Under the pieces are notes generated by a model. That model was not told where the DNA came from. It made no database searches and saw only the letters and a list, made by a program, of their open reading frames with translations. From contig NZ_RQYI01000001.1 of NCBI RefSeq assembly GCF_003859795.1, forward strand, positions 124,001-188,000: DNA of 64,000 bases, in the 5' to 3' direction. Numbering within the stretch: position 1 is the stretch's first letter; each line of letters starts with the position of its first letter. Source of the stretch: Alloprevotella sp. OH1205_COT-284. Lineage in GTDB: Bacteria > Bacteroidota > Bacteroidia > Bacteroidales > Bacteroidaceae. Positions 9,501 through 17,502 of the stretch are shown piece after piece. Position numbers and translations under genes: made by a program.

Positions 9501-9740
9501 CTTCGTTTGAAAGCCGGCATACCGCTTCGTCAGGCCATAGTCGAGTCGGGAGCAGTGCGCACCACCCCCATATTCCTCACCGCCGGAGGTGTGGTGCTCG
9601 GTGCGATTGTCATGCTGTTCGATCCCATTTTCCAAGGATTGGCCATTTCGCTCATCGGTGGTTCGATCTCGTCCACCGTTCTCACCCTCGTCGTAGTGCC
9701 GTTGCTCTATTTCAAAGCCATGCGCGGAAAAGTGCAATGA
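6516..9740 (+). CDS. RND-family efflux pump, inner-membrane permease
   Basis: The 1074-residue protein matches AcrB-type proton-driven pumps: TM1 near residues 17-38, first porter domain beginning FIPREEEPQIDVP, TM4 containing the paired aspartates in GIVVDDSIIVAENM (about 420), large second periplasmic loop, and a TM10-12 block with GIMVRNSVLLIDF. The length is typical of the family. The substrate cannot be read from sequence: HAE1-type drugs or lipophilic compounds fit better than metals because no Met/Cys-rich metal pathway is evident. It is the last gene of the thioredoxin-channel-adaptor-pump unit and is followed by a strong terminator. Confidence 0.9.
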   Translation: MNLENGLSGIIAKGFIRSKLSLLLMIAFLLLGAFAVSFIPREEEPQIDVPMADIFVAYPGATPAEVEAGVALPLEKIASNIKGVEDVYSSSMDGMAMLTVQFYVGEDVERSLVKLYNELMKNMDRMPRGVMMPLVKTRAIDDVPALGFTLWSDSLDGYRLRQVAEVVGNEIKKIHDVAQVNVIGGQSRSINVVLDKEKMASAKIDMLGVAQVLQGNNAQMRSGKLVAADEAIAVSTGGFFASAEEVRNTIVGVNEGQPVYLHQVARIEDGVETPSDYVSMGYGAANPELRKQHPGEYEAVTVAIAKKKGADAMKLAEVVTRKIEKLKQTVITDDVRVESTRNYGATASQKVSELLMHLAMAILVVTIFVMMAMGWRGGLVVFLSVPVTFALTLFAYYFLDYTLNRITLFALVFVTGIVVDDSIIVAENMHRHFKMNRLPPLKAALAAIDEVGNPTILATFTVIAAVLPMAFVSGMMGPYMSPMPIGSSIAMIFSLLLALTLTPYFGFLFLRAKDKSGKNETTVASEDENTYTVPRTKLYRIYESVMLPFLEKRRNRWAFMLGLTAVLFASFGLFYTKSVAVKMLPFDNKNEFQVVIDMPEGTTLERTAAVASELAQHIARQNMVTHYQTYVGTSAPINFNGLVRHYDLRKGDNVADIQVNLVDKNERSAQSHEISTGMRDELQKIGQRLGANVKIVEVPPGPPVMSTIVAEVYGPDYDKQIEIARRVKELLAKTDNVADVDWTVEDDQREILLEVNKDKAGKLGVAAAQVSGTIHGALAGIQVGSLSQPGAEHPARITLRLSDADKATPENLKNLSIINTRGMPVPMADVVEVKQGIKPKTIHRKNQKRVVYVLAEVAGELESPIYPMTDVSKRLKEVKLPQGYTLSEEYGAQPHDEEDFSVKWDGEWKITYEVFRDLGLAFAAVLIIIYILIVGWFQSFVTPLVQMTAIPLSLIGIVLGHWMLGAYFSAPSMIGFIALAGIMVRNSVLLIDFINLRLKAGIPLRQAIVESGAVRTTPIFLTAGGVVLGAIVMLFDPIFQGLAISLIGGSISSTVLTLVVVPLLYFKAMRGKVQ

Positions 9741-9769
9741 CCCTTTTCGACATCATCTCACCTATTCAA

Positions 9770-9811
9770 CTCCCCGAAAGGGTACGGCAAAGTCCCTTTC
9801 GGGGAGATTTT
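9770..9811 (+). terminator. terminator of the RND efflux operon
   Basis: CTCCCCGAAAGGG (9770-9782) pairs perfectly with CCCTTTCGGGGAG (9794-9806), then ATTTTC. The rest of the 9741-10116 gap holds only the next promoter. Confidence 0.8.
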
Positions 9812-9966
9812 CATCTACGTTTTTCAATTTAGTGAAACAAACAATATGATTGCGAATATCAAGCGTTTGCGACGTTTTATGACCATTAAAATGGCATAAA
9901 AGTACCCTTGGGAGATAAAAAACAAAACTTTTGCTCATTATTTCGCAAAATTGCGGCATTTCTTCC

Positions 9967-9993
9967 TATCTTTGTAGTCGGAAATAAATCCGA
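9967..9993 (+). promoter_or_regulatory. promoter with overlapping candidate operator of the MarR-like gene
   Basis: TATCTTTG at 9967-9974 matches the -7 box. The inverted repeat TCGGA-AATAAA-TCCGA at 9978-9993 would cover the transcription start, a position where a bound regulator would repress. Autoregulation is inference. Confidence 0.45.
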
Positions 9994-10116
9994 GATATGC
10001 CTTTTGCCGTTCAACGCGATGATTTCTTCGTCGTGTCGGCGGTGTGTTTTATGCTCGTTTCGCATTTTTTGAATGGGAAACCGTGCTTTGTTTTTGTTCA
10101 GTCTATCAATTCTAAT

Positions 10117-10461
10117 ATGAATAGTTTCAATATTTGCAAGGTGCGCGACGTTTATCGTGCCGTCCTTTCTTTGGAACATTATTTCGAAGAAAACTACAAC
10201 CTCAACCTCAACGAGGCCATGCTTCTTTGCACGCTTTTTGAAAACAATAAGCTCACCGCCGGAGATTTGGCCGAACGTCTCGGACTTACTTGCTCGAATA
10301 CTTCAAAAGTGATAGCCTCGGCCGAAAAGAAAAAGCTCATCAAGCGTTCGATGGGAAAGGAAGACAAGAGAAAGATGCTCTTTTCCCTTACCCCTCAGGG
10401 CACCGATCGCCTCTCAACGCTCAAAGCCGATCCCGTCGAATTGCCCGAACCGCTTCGTTGA
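10117..10461 (+). CDS. MarR-like winged-helix transcriptional regulator
   Basis: The 114-residue protein has the MarR order: N-terminal helix, LNLNEAMLLCTLFENN, recognition helix in LTAGDLAERLGLTCSNTSKVI, and the wing with LIKRSMGKEDKRKMLFSLT. The frame is open to 9997 but the ATG at 10117 fits the family length better and leaves a leader of about 135 bases. It lies alone downstream of the RND operon, separated by a terminator and with its own promoter. Control of the pump, itself, or both is plausible but unproven; the C-terminal dimer helix is short. Confidence 0.7.
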   Translation: MNSFNICKVRDVYRAVLSLEHYFEENYNLNLNEAMLLCTLFENNKLTAGDLAERLGLTCSNTSKVIASAEKKKLIKRSMGKEDKRKMLFSLTPQGTDRLSTLKADPVELPEPLR

Positions 10462-10521
10462 GTCGGTCGATAAATAAAATGTATCGATCCCGTTTTCATT
10501 GACGGGATCATGCGTTGTTTT

Positions 10522-10549
10522 GCGGAAAACGATCGTTTTCCGCTTTTTT
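10522..10549 (+). terminator. terminator after the MarR-like gene
   Basis: GCGGAAAACGATCGTTTTCCGC (arms 10522-10532 and 10533-10543) is a perfect palindrome followed by six T. A second hairpin, GATCCCGT/ACGGGATC, lies just upstream at 10486-10509. Confidence 0.75.
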
Positions 10550-10553
10550 GAAA

Positions 10554-10754
10554 TTATGGCTGCCCGACGAAATAACGAATATCCTCCGAAAGGCTTTTTA
10601 TAAAGATATTTACGCAGAATTTATGTTCTCGGAAGTGAGCATCGCCTTTATGCTCATACATGCGTGTAAGCGCATTTTTTCTATACCTCATGCCTCTTTG
10701 TCGGGCTGTTTTGCCAAGCAAGAGTTTTACACCAAATATGTGTGCAACTGTCAT
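10554..10754 (-). CDS. possible small protein or gene fragment, unrecognised
   Basis: An open frame of 66 codons on the reverse strand begins MTVAHIFGVKLLLGKTA and ends SLSEDIRYFVGQP. Composition is compatible with a real basic peptide, but I recognise no family, see no promoter at the expected place, and the opposite strand is open as well. It may be the remainder of a lost gene. Treat it as doubtful. Confidence 0.2.
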   Translation of the reverse strand: MTVAHIFGVKLLLGKTARQRGMRYRKNALTRMYEHKGDAHFREHKFCVNIFIKSLSEDIRYFVGQP

Positions 10755-10827
10755 GTTGTTGCGCTGCACCAATCCTTATTTTTATATACCTGCCCGAATA
10801 TCGATTTGAGCAGGACAGACCGACACG

Positions 10828-10891
10828 ACTACCTCTGAGCGAAGAAAAACTACCTCTGAGTTAGAATTTTCTAACTCCAAGGTAGAGAAAT
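10828..10891. repeat. 21-bp-periodic CTACCTCAGAG-type repeat, locus 1
   Basis: CTACCTCTGAG occurs at 10828-10838 and again exactly 21 bp later at 10849-10859. The second copy opens an inverted repeat (CTACCTCTGAGTTAGAA, then TTCTAACTCCAAGGTAG). The same 11-mer with the same 21-bp spacing occurs at 34904 and 45810, each in a non-coding gap. Confidence 0.65.
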
Positions 10892-10920
10892 CTGCCTCCT
10901 GTCGAATTGTAAAACAGTTG

Positions 10921-11300
10921 CTCTCGCGCACGCGCGCGTATACCATGTGATCACATTTTGCTTTCACTGCTTCCGCTAAATGAGGCAATCCTCTGAATAT
11001 CAGTTTGTTTTGTGCGAAGGCAAGTGAAGGCAAAATGAAAAAGTGTTTTCTAATAAATTGAAAATCAATTTGTTGATGCGATTTTTTGCCTTCACTGCCT
11101 TGAAAAACGGAGATGTCACGCACTGCGACAGTGAAAGGAGGTGAAAGCAAAACGAGGGGTTTGCTTTCACCAAAGGTATATTGATTTTCAGGAGATTGCG
11201 ATGATTTCGAAAGTTTTGCCTTCACTTGCCTTCGCACGAAACTCACTCATATTCAATGGTATAATCCGTTTGGTGAAGGCAAAACGGCAAAAATAAAATT
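10921..11300. repeat. fold-back repeat element R1
   Basis: A 24-bp perfect inverted repeat (GTGCGAAGGCAAGTGAAGGC+AAAA) occupies 11012-11035 and 11214-11237, with an inner imperfect pair around ATTGAAAATCAAT (11057-11069) and ATTGATTTTCA (11180-11190). The element begins with an alternating CGCGCACGCGCGCG tract at 10925 and ends with GGTGAAGGCAAAACGGCAAA at 11272. Element R2 at 21503-21955 has the same parts in the same order. No coding function is evident. The rest of the 10462-11528 gap contains nothing else I can support. Confidence 0.75.
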
Positions 11301-11528
11301 ATAGGGTAAGAAAACGTCCGAAAAGAGCGGTTTCATCGAAGACGCCGCGGAGGAGGAAGCACCGAAAGCAGAACGGCGGCGCGAGCGATGAAAAGTTGCA
11401 GTTTTGGAGCGATGCCGTTTTTGCGGAGCGTTGAAGGGTTTGCCTTTTTCGGAGGCGGGTTGATGTCATGAAATTTGGCGTGTCTGTTTGTAAATCGGCT
11501 GAACGCTTTGCTCTCAGATTTCTACTTT

Positions 11529-12203
11529 CTATTTTCTGCCGAAATCGGCCGGGATTTCTCCCCATTCCTGTGTTTCCCATTTCAGAATGGGGCAGTTTAC
11601 GGGATGTGTTTTCAACCACCTTTCGGCGCGATCTATCAATTCGAAGAGCTGCGCATTTTGAGGGGTTCGTTGTAAGGTGGTCTTACAGTGTTTGCGTCGC
11701 ACCCACGACATGGCATTGACCGAATCGGAATAGATGGTCATTTTCAGTCCTTTTTTTTCGAGCAGGGCAAGGGCGTGAACAATGGCGAGAAATTCGCCGA
11801 TGTTGTTGGTGCCTTTGATGGGGCCGAAATGAAAGATTTCTTTTCCCGTTCTTAAATAGACTCCTCTGTATTCCATCGGCCCGGGATTTTTCGAGCAGGC
11901 GGCATCTACGGCTATGGCCTCGTGTTCGATGTGTCGGAGCACGTCGGGAGAGGCCGGCATGTTTACCGTTCTTCGGGGTCGGGTTTGGTCTGTGGTTGTC
12001 GTGGGAGCTGAATTGTTGCCCGATTTTCCGATATATTTCGCCGGATCGGCTTGTGCGGCGGCTTGTGCTTCGGAGAGCGTTTTGAAGCTCTTGTAGATTG
12101 CTTTCTCAAAGCCTTTGATTTGGGCTTCGCATTCGCTCCACGAAGTGTAGATGCCGGGATTGTGTCCCTGCCATACGACATAGTATTTCGGAGATTTTGC
12201 CAT
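11529..12203 (-). CDS. ribonuclease HI with N-terminal hybrid-binding domain
   Basis: The 224-residue protein starts with an RNase H1 N-terminal (viroplasmin-type) hybrid-binding domain, residues 1-50 (KYYVVWQGHNPGIYTSWSEC), a short linker, then the RNase H catalytic domain: first aspartate in AIAVDAACSKNPG, glutamate in TNNIGEFLAIV, aspartate in TIYSDSVNAM, and a late aspartate near the C-terminus (PADFG). It should cleave RNA in RNA-DNA hybrids. The catalytic core is slightly diverged from E. coli RnhA and resembles the Bacteroidota form. It lies 94 bp after argS on the same strand, with the argS terminator in between. Confidence 0.88.
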   Translation of the reverse strand: MAKSPKYYVVWQGHNPGIYTSWSECEAQIKGFEKAIYKSFKTLSEAQAAAQADPAKYIGKSGNNSAPTTTTDQTRPRRTVNMPASPDVLRHIEHEAIAVDAACSKNPGPMEYRGVYLRTGKEIFHFGPIKGTNNIGEFLAIVHALALLEKKGLKMTIYSDSVNAMSWVRRKHCKTTLQRTPQNAQLFELIDRAERWLKTHPVNCPILKWETQEWGEIPADFGRK

Positions 12204-12232
12204 GACGCTGAAATTTTGCGATAAAACGAAAA

Positions 12233-12273
12233 ACGGACGGCAGAGTGAACGCTATGTTCACCTTGCCGTCCGT
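12233..12273 (-). terminator. terminator of argS
   Basis: ACGGACGGCA (12233-12242) pairs with TGCCGTCCGT (12264-12273), with an inner GAAC/GTTC stem. On the reverse strand it is followed by TTTTCGTTTTAT. Confidence 0.7.
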
Positions 12274-12297
12274 GGTATAGGGGGATAGAGGCGACGA

Positions 12298-14115
12298 CTA
12301 CATGCGTTCGGGCATTTCTATGCCGAGCATTTCCATGCCGATACGCACGATTTTGGCCACGTTTTGCGAAAGTACGAGGCGGAAGTTGCGCTTGTCGGTG
12401 TCGGTTTCGCGGAGAATTTGAAATTCGTGGTAAAACTGATTGTATTCTTTCACCAATTCGTAGCAGTAGTTGGCAATGGCCGAGGGCGAATAGTCTTGTC
12501 CGGCGGCACGCACGACGTCGGAGAAATCGGCGATATGTTGTATGATTTCTTCTTCTTTTGTGGAAATCTCCACATTTGCGGGCAGCTCGGTGGGAAGGGT
12601 CATGCCTGCATCTTCGGCTTTGCGGAGAATGGAGCGTATGCGTGCGTAAGTGTATTGTATGAACGGGCCGGTGTTTCCGTTGAAGTCTATGGACTCTTCG
12701 GGATTGAACACCATGTTTTTGCGTGCATCGACTTTGAGGAGGAAGTATTTGAGTGCGCCGAGTCCGACGATGCGGGCGATTTCTTGTTTTTCGCTTTCGC
12801 TCATATCGGTGTTTTTTCCGGCTTCGTCCATGGTTCGCCGGGCTTGTTCGATCATGCCTTCGATCAGATCGTCGGCATCGACCACGGTGCCTTCCCGGCT
12901 TTTCATTTTTCCGTTGGGCAGTTCGACCATGCCGTAGGAGAAGTGTACGAGATCTTTGCCCCAAGAGAATCCCAATTTGTCGAGCAAAATGGAGAGCACT
13001 TGGAAGTGGTAGTTTTGCTCGTTGCCGACGACATAGACCATTTTGTCGATGGGATAGTCTTGGAATCGGAGTTTGGCGGTTCCGATGTCTTGCGTCATGT
13101 AGACGCTTGTGCCGTCGGCTCTGAGCAGGAGTTTTTCGTCAAGACCTTCGCCCGTGAGATCTGCCCAAACCGAGCCGTCGTCTTTGCGATGAAAAATGCC
13201 TTTTTCCAAGCCTTCTTCCACTTTCTCCCGACCTTCGAGATAGGTGTCTGACTCATAGTAAATCTTGTCGAACGAAACGCCGAGGGCTTTGTAGGTTTCA
13301 TCGAAACCTTCATATACCCATTCGTTCATTTTTCTCCACAATGCCCTCACCTCTTCGTCGCCTTGTTCCCACTTGACGAGCATTTGGTGAGCTTCGACCA
13401 TGAGCGGAGCTTCTTTTTTGGCGCGTGCTTCGGCCTCTTCGGGTGCGATGCCTTCGGCGGTCAGTCGCTCTGCGATTTCTTTGATTTGGGCGCGATAATG
13501 CTTGTCGAAGGCCACGTAGTAGTCCCCGATGAGATGGTCGCCTTTCTTGCCGGAGGTTTCGGGAGTTTCGCCGTTTCCGAACTTTTGCCAAGCCAACATG
13601 GATTTGCAAATGTGTATGCCGCGGTCGTTCACGATGTTTGTTTTGACGACACGGTTTCCGTTGGCTTCGGCTATTTTGGCTACCGACCACCCGAGCAGAT
13701 TGTTGCGCACATGGCCGAGGTGGAGAGGTTTATTGGTGTTGGGCGACGAGTATTCTATCATCACGAGCGGAGCGTCGTTTCCGGCTTCCGTGGTGCCAAA
13801 CTGTGGTTGTGCGTGTATGTGGTTGAGAAGCTCCACCCACTTTGCCGGTGAGATGATGAGGTTGAGAAAACCCTTGACGATGTTGAAGGTATAGACAAGG
13901 TCGGTGTTTTCCACGAGCCACAAGGCGATGTCTTCTCCCGTGTCTTCGGGCTTTTTCTTGGAAATGCGCAGAAGGGGGAAGGTCACGAGGGTGAGGTGTC
14001 CTTCAAAATCGGGTCTTGTCTTTTGTATCGACACTTGTTCGGAAGTGATGTCTGTGTCGTAAAGTTGCTTTACGGCTTTCACTATCGAGGCGGTGAGCAA
14101 AGATTCTATGTTCAT
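12298..14115 (-). CDS. argS: arginyl-tRNA synthetase
   Basis: The 605-residue class I synthetase charges tRNA-Arg. It has the Arg-tRNA-synthetase N-terminal domain (residues 1-95), the HIGH-type motif in NKPLHLGHVRNN (about 116), the KMSKS equivalent KMKSREGT (about 365), and a DALR-type anticodon-binding domain at the C-terminus ending EMLGIEMPERM. The ATG at 14115 (MNIESLLTAS) is preferred over an in-frame ATG ten codons earlier because it starts the conserved domain. A well-spaced promoter lies at 14143-14174. Confidence 0.95.
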   Translation of the reverse strand: MNIESLLTASIVKAVKQLYDTDITSEQVSIQKTRPDFEGHLTLVTFPLLRISKKKPEDTGEDIALWLVENTDLVYTFNIVKGFLNLIISPAKWVELLNHIHAQPQFGTTEAGNDAPLVMIEYSSPNTNKPLHLGHVRNNLLGWSVAKIAEANGNRVVKTNIVNDRGIHICKSMLAWQKFGNGETPETSGKKGDHLIGDYYVAFDKHYRAQIKEIAERLTAEGIAPEEAEARAKKEAPLMVEAHQMLVKWEQGDEEVRALWRKMNEWVYEGFDETYKALGVSFDKIYYESDTYLEGREKVEEGLEKGIFHRKDDGSVWADLTGEGLDEKLLLRADGTSVYMTQDIGTAKLRFQDYPIDKMVYVVGNEQNYHFQVLSILLDKLGFSWGKDLVHFSYGMVELPNGKMKSREGTVVDADDLIEGMIEQARRTMDEAGKNTDMSESEKQEIARIVGLGALKYFLLKVDARKNMVFNPEESIDFNGNTGPFIQYTYARIRSILRKAEDAGMTLPTELPANVEISTKEEEIIQHIADFSDVVRAAGQDYSPSAIANYCYELVKEYNQFYHEFQILRETDTDKRNFRLVLSQNVAKIVRIGMEMLGIEMPERM

Positions 14116-14142
14116 GTCTTTATGAGAGCTTGTTGTGAGTTG

Positions 14143-14174
14143 CAAAAGTACTATTTTTCAATGATTATGCCAAA
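14143..14174 (-). promoter_or_regulatory. promoter of argS
   Basis: Reverse strand: TTTG (14174-14171), 20 bases, TACTTTTG (14150-14143), about 30 bases before the start codon. Confidence 0.65.
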
Positions 14175-14182
14175 CTTCCCGT

Positions 14183-15313
14183 TTATTCTCGTTTCCGTCG
14201 GAAGGTGGAGATAATGGGGTAGTGGTCGGAGAAATCCGAATGGTCGTCGATGCGCGTGGTAATGGGCGAGAAGTGTGAGGAGCAAAACATGTGGTCGATT
14301 CGCACGTAGATGGCGTCGCGGTTGAAAGTCCGTCCGACTCCCATGCCCACTTCTCGGAATGCGTCGGTCATGCCGGTGCGTGCAACACGATAGCGCGAAT
14401 AGGAAATGGGCGTGTCGTTGAAATCTCCGCAAACAATGGTGGGCGTGTCGGAATGTTTCTCTATAAACAATGCCAACGTGTCGGCCATGCCGGCACGAAC
14501 TTGTGCGGAAGATGCAATTTTGGAAGCCAGTTTTTGGGAGGTGTTTACCATTTCGTCTTCCGTTTGCGTGTCGGGCGATTTGACCATGGCATGATATTGC
14601 GAGCGTTCATCGGGAGTAAGCATGTTTGAGCGAAGGTGGCAATTTACGACCAGCAAACTGTCTTCTTTTGAAGGCAGCAGCCAATAGGCCACGATGCCGT
14701 TTCCCTCATGGCGTGAAATGACCTCTTTTTTTACGATCGGATAAGAAGAGATAATCCCTATCGAAGAGGCGTTCACGCAGTCGTAATCGTAGTGAGGAGT
14801 GGACGTGTTGGAAAATCGTTGGCGGAGGGTGTCGTTGAGTGCCGGCGAAGGAGGTCCTTCCTGAATGCAAATGATCTGTGCGTGGAGATCGCGCAGGTAT
14901 GCGGAGGTTTCTGTGTAATTTTTGTCGTTTTCAAACAAAAACATGTGGGCGTTATAGCTCACCACACGCAGATGTGACCGGTCGGGAGTGACGGCTTCTT
15001 TGAACGGATTAAAGGGGATGTAGCTCCGTATCGATCCGAAGCAGGCCGCAATGCCGAGCAGAGGTATCCAGCTGCGGCGCGGTGCAAAAAGCAAAGCGAC
15101 AAACAACATGACCACCGTTCCGCCGAGAAAAAGGGGAAAGGCCAAACCGATGATGCCAAACCACTTGAAGTGAACCGGATTGACGTAAACGCTCGATGCC
15201 GATATCCACAACGTCAGCACCGACAACCACGATGCGCCGGCGACCATCGACGAAACAACACGCGAACCGGTGCTTCGTTCGGGACGGGTGAATATCTTGA
15301 ACGGATTTTTCAT
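14183..15313 (-). CDS. membrane-anchored endonuclease/exonuclease/phosphatase-family protein
   Basis: The 376-residue protein has two or three hydrophobic segments in residues 20-100 and then an EEP (DNase I-like) domain: VVSYNAHMF, the metal-binding glutamate in IICIQEG, VNCHLRS, VCGDFNDTP, and the terminal SDHYPIIS. These are the catalytic Asn, Glu, His, Asp and His positions of metal-dependent phosphodiesterases. The active domain should be periplasmic. The substrate could be nucleic acid, a sphingolipid or a phosphoinositide; family members vary. It follows the rhomboid gene by 25 bp and probably shares its message. Confidence 0.85.
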   Translation of the reverse strand: MKNPFKIFTRPERSTGSRVVSSMVAGASWLSVLTLWISASSVYVNPVHFKWFGIIGLAFPLFLGGTVVMLFVALLFAPRRSWIPLLGIAACFGSIRSYIPFNPFKEAVTPDRSHLRVVSYNAHMFLFENDKNYTETSAYLRDLHAQIICIQEGPPSPALNDTLRQRFSNTSTPHYDYDCVNASSIGIISSYPIVKKEVISRHEGNGIVAYWLLPSKEDSLLVVNCHLRSNMLTPDERSQYHAMVKSPDTQTEDEMVNTSQKLASKIASSAQVRAGMADTLALFIEKHSDTPTIVCGDFNDTPISYSRYRVARTGMTDAFREVGMGVGRTFNRDAIYVRIDHMFCSSHFSPITTRIDDHSDFSDHYPIISTFRRKRE

Positions 15314-15338
15314 GCGACGATTGAAAGAGGAAGAGAAA

Positions 15339-16346
15339 TCAACGGCGGTTGCTGTTGTCGAAAAGTTCTCGTTTTTCGTCTTCCGTGAGCGATGCGTATC
15401 CCGATCTTCTCACTTTGTCGAGAATTTCATCGATACGTTCTTGTTGGGCACGTTTTCGGGCGTTGTATTCGTGGTCGGGATTGGAATATCGGTGACGGCT
15501 GTTGGAATTGCGATCGTAACCGTCGTTTTTGTTGTTCACTCCGAAAAAGGAGCGAACGCCTTCTTCTATGGCCGCACCGAAACGCTGAAAGGCCGTTCGT
15601 ATGCTTTGCAACACTCCTCCGCTTTTTGAATGTGTGTTGCGATTTCCGCCGTAGCTTCCCCAACTGAACCCTTGCGAACCTCGGCGTTCTTTTTTGCGCC
15701 AATGCAAAATCAGAAGAAAACCGAAAAGCATTCCGCCGAGGTGGGCGAAGTGGGCGATGTTTCCGTTTGAAGAGAAAGCCGACCAAACTTCGATGAGCGC
15801 ATAGAAGATCACAAAATACTTGGCTTTCATCGGAATGGGGGGAATGAGCAGCATGATGCGGTCGTTGGGAAACGTCATGCCAAAAGCCAACAAAACGCCG
15901 TAGCACGCCCCGCTTGCACCGATCGTCACCCAAAGGTTGAGATAATCGCTCAACGGAATCACCGTGTTTTCGATATAGACCATGTCGTGCAGGTAAAGTT
16001 GTTTGAAGAAAAACTCACCCGTTTGCCAAAGCTCCTGACACAAACCGGCTCCTATGCCGCAAACGAAATAATAGATCAAAAAACGCTGTTGCCCCATCGT
16101 GTTTTCGATGATGCGGCCAAACATCCAAAGCGAAAACATATTCAACAACACGTGCTGCCACGAACCGTGCAGAAACATATAGGTGACGAGCTGCCAAATT
16201 CTGAAATCTTCGGCCATGTAGAAGTGCAGGCCGAAATAATGTGTGAGAACATCTTCCGTGCGTTGCGAGATGACTTGCTGCACCATAAAGATGATGATGT
16301 TTATGAACAGCAGGTTACGAGTGACGGTAGGTATATTTTTAAGCAT
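15339..16346 (-). CDS. rhomboid-family intramembrane serine protease
   Basis: The 335-residue protein has about six membrane helices. Key sites are the TM2 histidine and asparagine in SWQHVLLNMFSLWMFG, the catalytic serine in GASGACYGVL (about residue 143) and the histidine of the Ser-His dyad in HFAHLGGMLFGF (about 205). A long polar, probably disordered stretch (RGSQGFSWGSYGGNRNTHS and onward) leads to a short C-terminal helical domain (DEILDKVRRSGYASLTEDEK), a common appendage in this phylum. It should cleave membrane-spanning substrates, which are unknown. It is probably the first gene of a unit with the EEP protein. Confidence 0.9.
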   Translation of the reverse strand: MLKNIPTVTRNLLFINIIIFMVQQVISQRTEDVLTHYFGLHFYMAEDFRIWQLVTYMFLHGSWQHVLLNMFSLWMFGRIIENTMGQQRFLIYYFVCGIGAGLCQELWQTGEFFFKQLYLHDMVYIENTVIPLSDYLNLWVTIGASGACYGVLLAFGMTFPNDRIMLLIPPIPMKAKYFVIFYALIEVWSAFSSNGNIAHFAHLGGMLFGFLLILHWRKKERRGSQGFSWGSYGGNRNTHSKSGGVLQSIRTAFQRFGAAIEEGVRSFFGVNNKNDGYDRNSNSRHRYSNPDHEYNARKRAQQERIDEILDKVRRSGYASLTEDEKRELFDNSNRR

Positions 16347-16462
16347 GTGGTGCGGAGAGAATACGTTTTCTTATGAGTGAAGGTTTAAGGCGGTCGGATC
16401 TCGTGGCGACCCTTCCTCCTTAAACCTTTTTCTCTTTTGTAGAACGGCTTGTGCCGTTGGCC

Positions 16463-16738
16463 TTAAAATTCGAATTGTTCGATTTTCATTTTGCCGAGGC
16501 TTTCCAGTTTTTCCACCTGTGTTTTGAAATCTTCGGTGGCGGTGTGTGCGGCTACGGCTTCGGCGTTGCTCCAAGTTTCGCAAAACATGAAGATATCGGC
16601 ACGGGTGCCGCTCTCAAACACGTCGTAGGAGATGCAACCTTCGTGCTTTTGGCTGGCGGCGGTCAGCGTGAGGGCAGCTTCGAGGGCTGCATCATATTGG
16701 CCTTCGTTGGCCTGAAAAAAACAATTGATGCGAATCAT
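16463..16738 (-). CDS. antibiotic-biosynthesis-monooxygenase-domain protein (putative quinol monooxygenase)
   Basis: The 91-residue protein matches the ABM/YgiN-type ferredoxin-like fold: MIRINCFFQANEG, the core HEGCISYDVFES, FMFCETWSNAEAVAAHTAT, and a short C-terminal helix-strand. Members are cofactor-independent dimeric oxygenases or haem-binding proteins; the exact substrate is not predictable. It is 48 bp downstream of the beta-barrel gene. A hairpin (AGGTTTAAGG 16381-16390 with CCTTAAACCT 16418-16427) separates it from the rhomboid gene. Confidence 0.75.
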   Translation of the reverse strand: MIRINCFFQANEGQYDAALEAALTLTAASQKHEGCISYDVFESGTRADIFMFCETWSNAEAVAAHTATEDFKTQVEKLESLGKMKIEQFEF

Positions 16739-16786
16739 AAAAAAATGATTGAAATGTTTGAAACAATGGTCTATCCGATTTTCGGA

Positions 16787-17461
16787 TTAGAAATAAAGTG
16801 TGGCTTGCAGGCTGTAAGTGTCGGCCTTATATTCGGAAACTCCAAAGCCGATAGGCAATCCGGCACCTTCGAGCAAGGTCTTTCCCTCTTTGCCGAGAGC
16901 TTTGTTGTAGGAAATACCGATTTCGAGGCGATCCATCAGCATCACGCCGGCGCCGACATTCCACTTGGTGGTCATGTTTTCGCTCTTGAACACACCGCTC
17001 ACCGGAGTCGGGATAGAACCGCCCATGCCCGTATTGACGAGCAGCTCGCCGATGTCCCACTTCTTGTTGCCCACATTAAACGAAAATTGAGGGCCCGTGC
17101 TGACATAAACGCCCGTTCCTCCCAGCGAAAGCCGGTATTTCAAGTTAATGGGGAAATCGATCGTTTTCGAATGCTTCGTTTGGTTGTCGGTGTTGTTTGT
17201 GCTCACCTTAAACTCGCGTTGGTTATACACGGCCGCCGCGTCGGCACTCAGACCGAGAAACAGCCCTACGTTCACTTTGGGGCCGATGTACCACCCCGAA
17301 GTTCCGCTTTTTCCTTTCAGCGTATTGGTGATTTCAGATTTGTCAATGTTCAAACTGGAAAGGTTGTAGCCTCCCGTCACACCCCAATCGATGTCTACGA
17401 AAGCATTCGCCGTGAGCGAACTTGCCAACATGGCAATGAGGGAAAGAAAAAGTTTTTTCAT
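16787..17461 (-). CDS. outer-membrane beta-barrel protein (PorT-like)
   Basis: The 224-residue protein has a clear signal peptide (LFLSLIAMLASSLTANA), then alternating amphipathic strands rich in Gly and aromatic residues, a terminal strand ending SLQATLYF with C-terminal Phe, and GVTGGYNLSSLNI and GWYIGPKVNVGLFLGLS as typical strands of the Bacteroidota outer-membrane beta-barrel domain. It probably folds as an eight-stranded barrel. The function is unknown; PorT-like members act in secretion or as structural proteins, but nothing nearby supports a secretion role. Confidence 0.75.
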   Translation of the reverse strand: MKKLFLSLIAMLASSLTANAFVDIDWGVTGGYNLSSLNIDKSEITNTLKGKSGTSGWYIGPKVNVGLFLGLSADAAAVYNQREFKVSTNNTDNQTKHSKTIDFPINLKYRLSLGGTGVYVSTGPQFSFNVGNKKWDIGELLVNTGMGGSIPTPVSGVFKSENMTTKWNVGAGVMLMDRLEIGISYNKALGKEGKTLLEGAGLPIGFGVSEYKADTYSLQATLYF

Positions 17462-17502
17462 AACAGCTTTGTTTTAATGAAAATAATAACTTGATTTCCG
17501 TT

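Noticed and set aside
16381-16427. Terminator of the small monooxygenase gene
   Set aside because: The AGGTTTAAGG/CCTTAAACCT stem has its T-run on the forward side, where no gene ends; direction and role are unclear.
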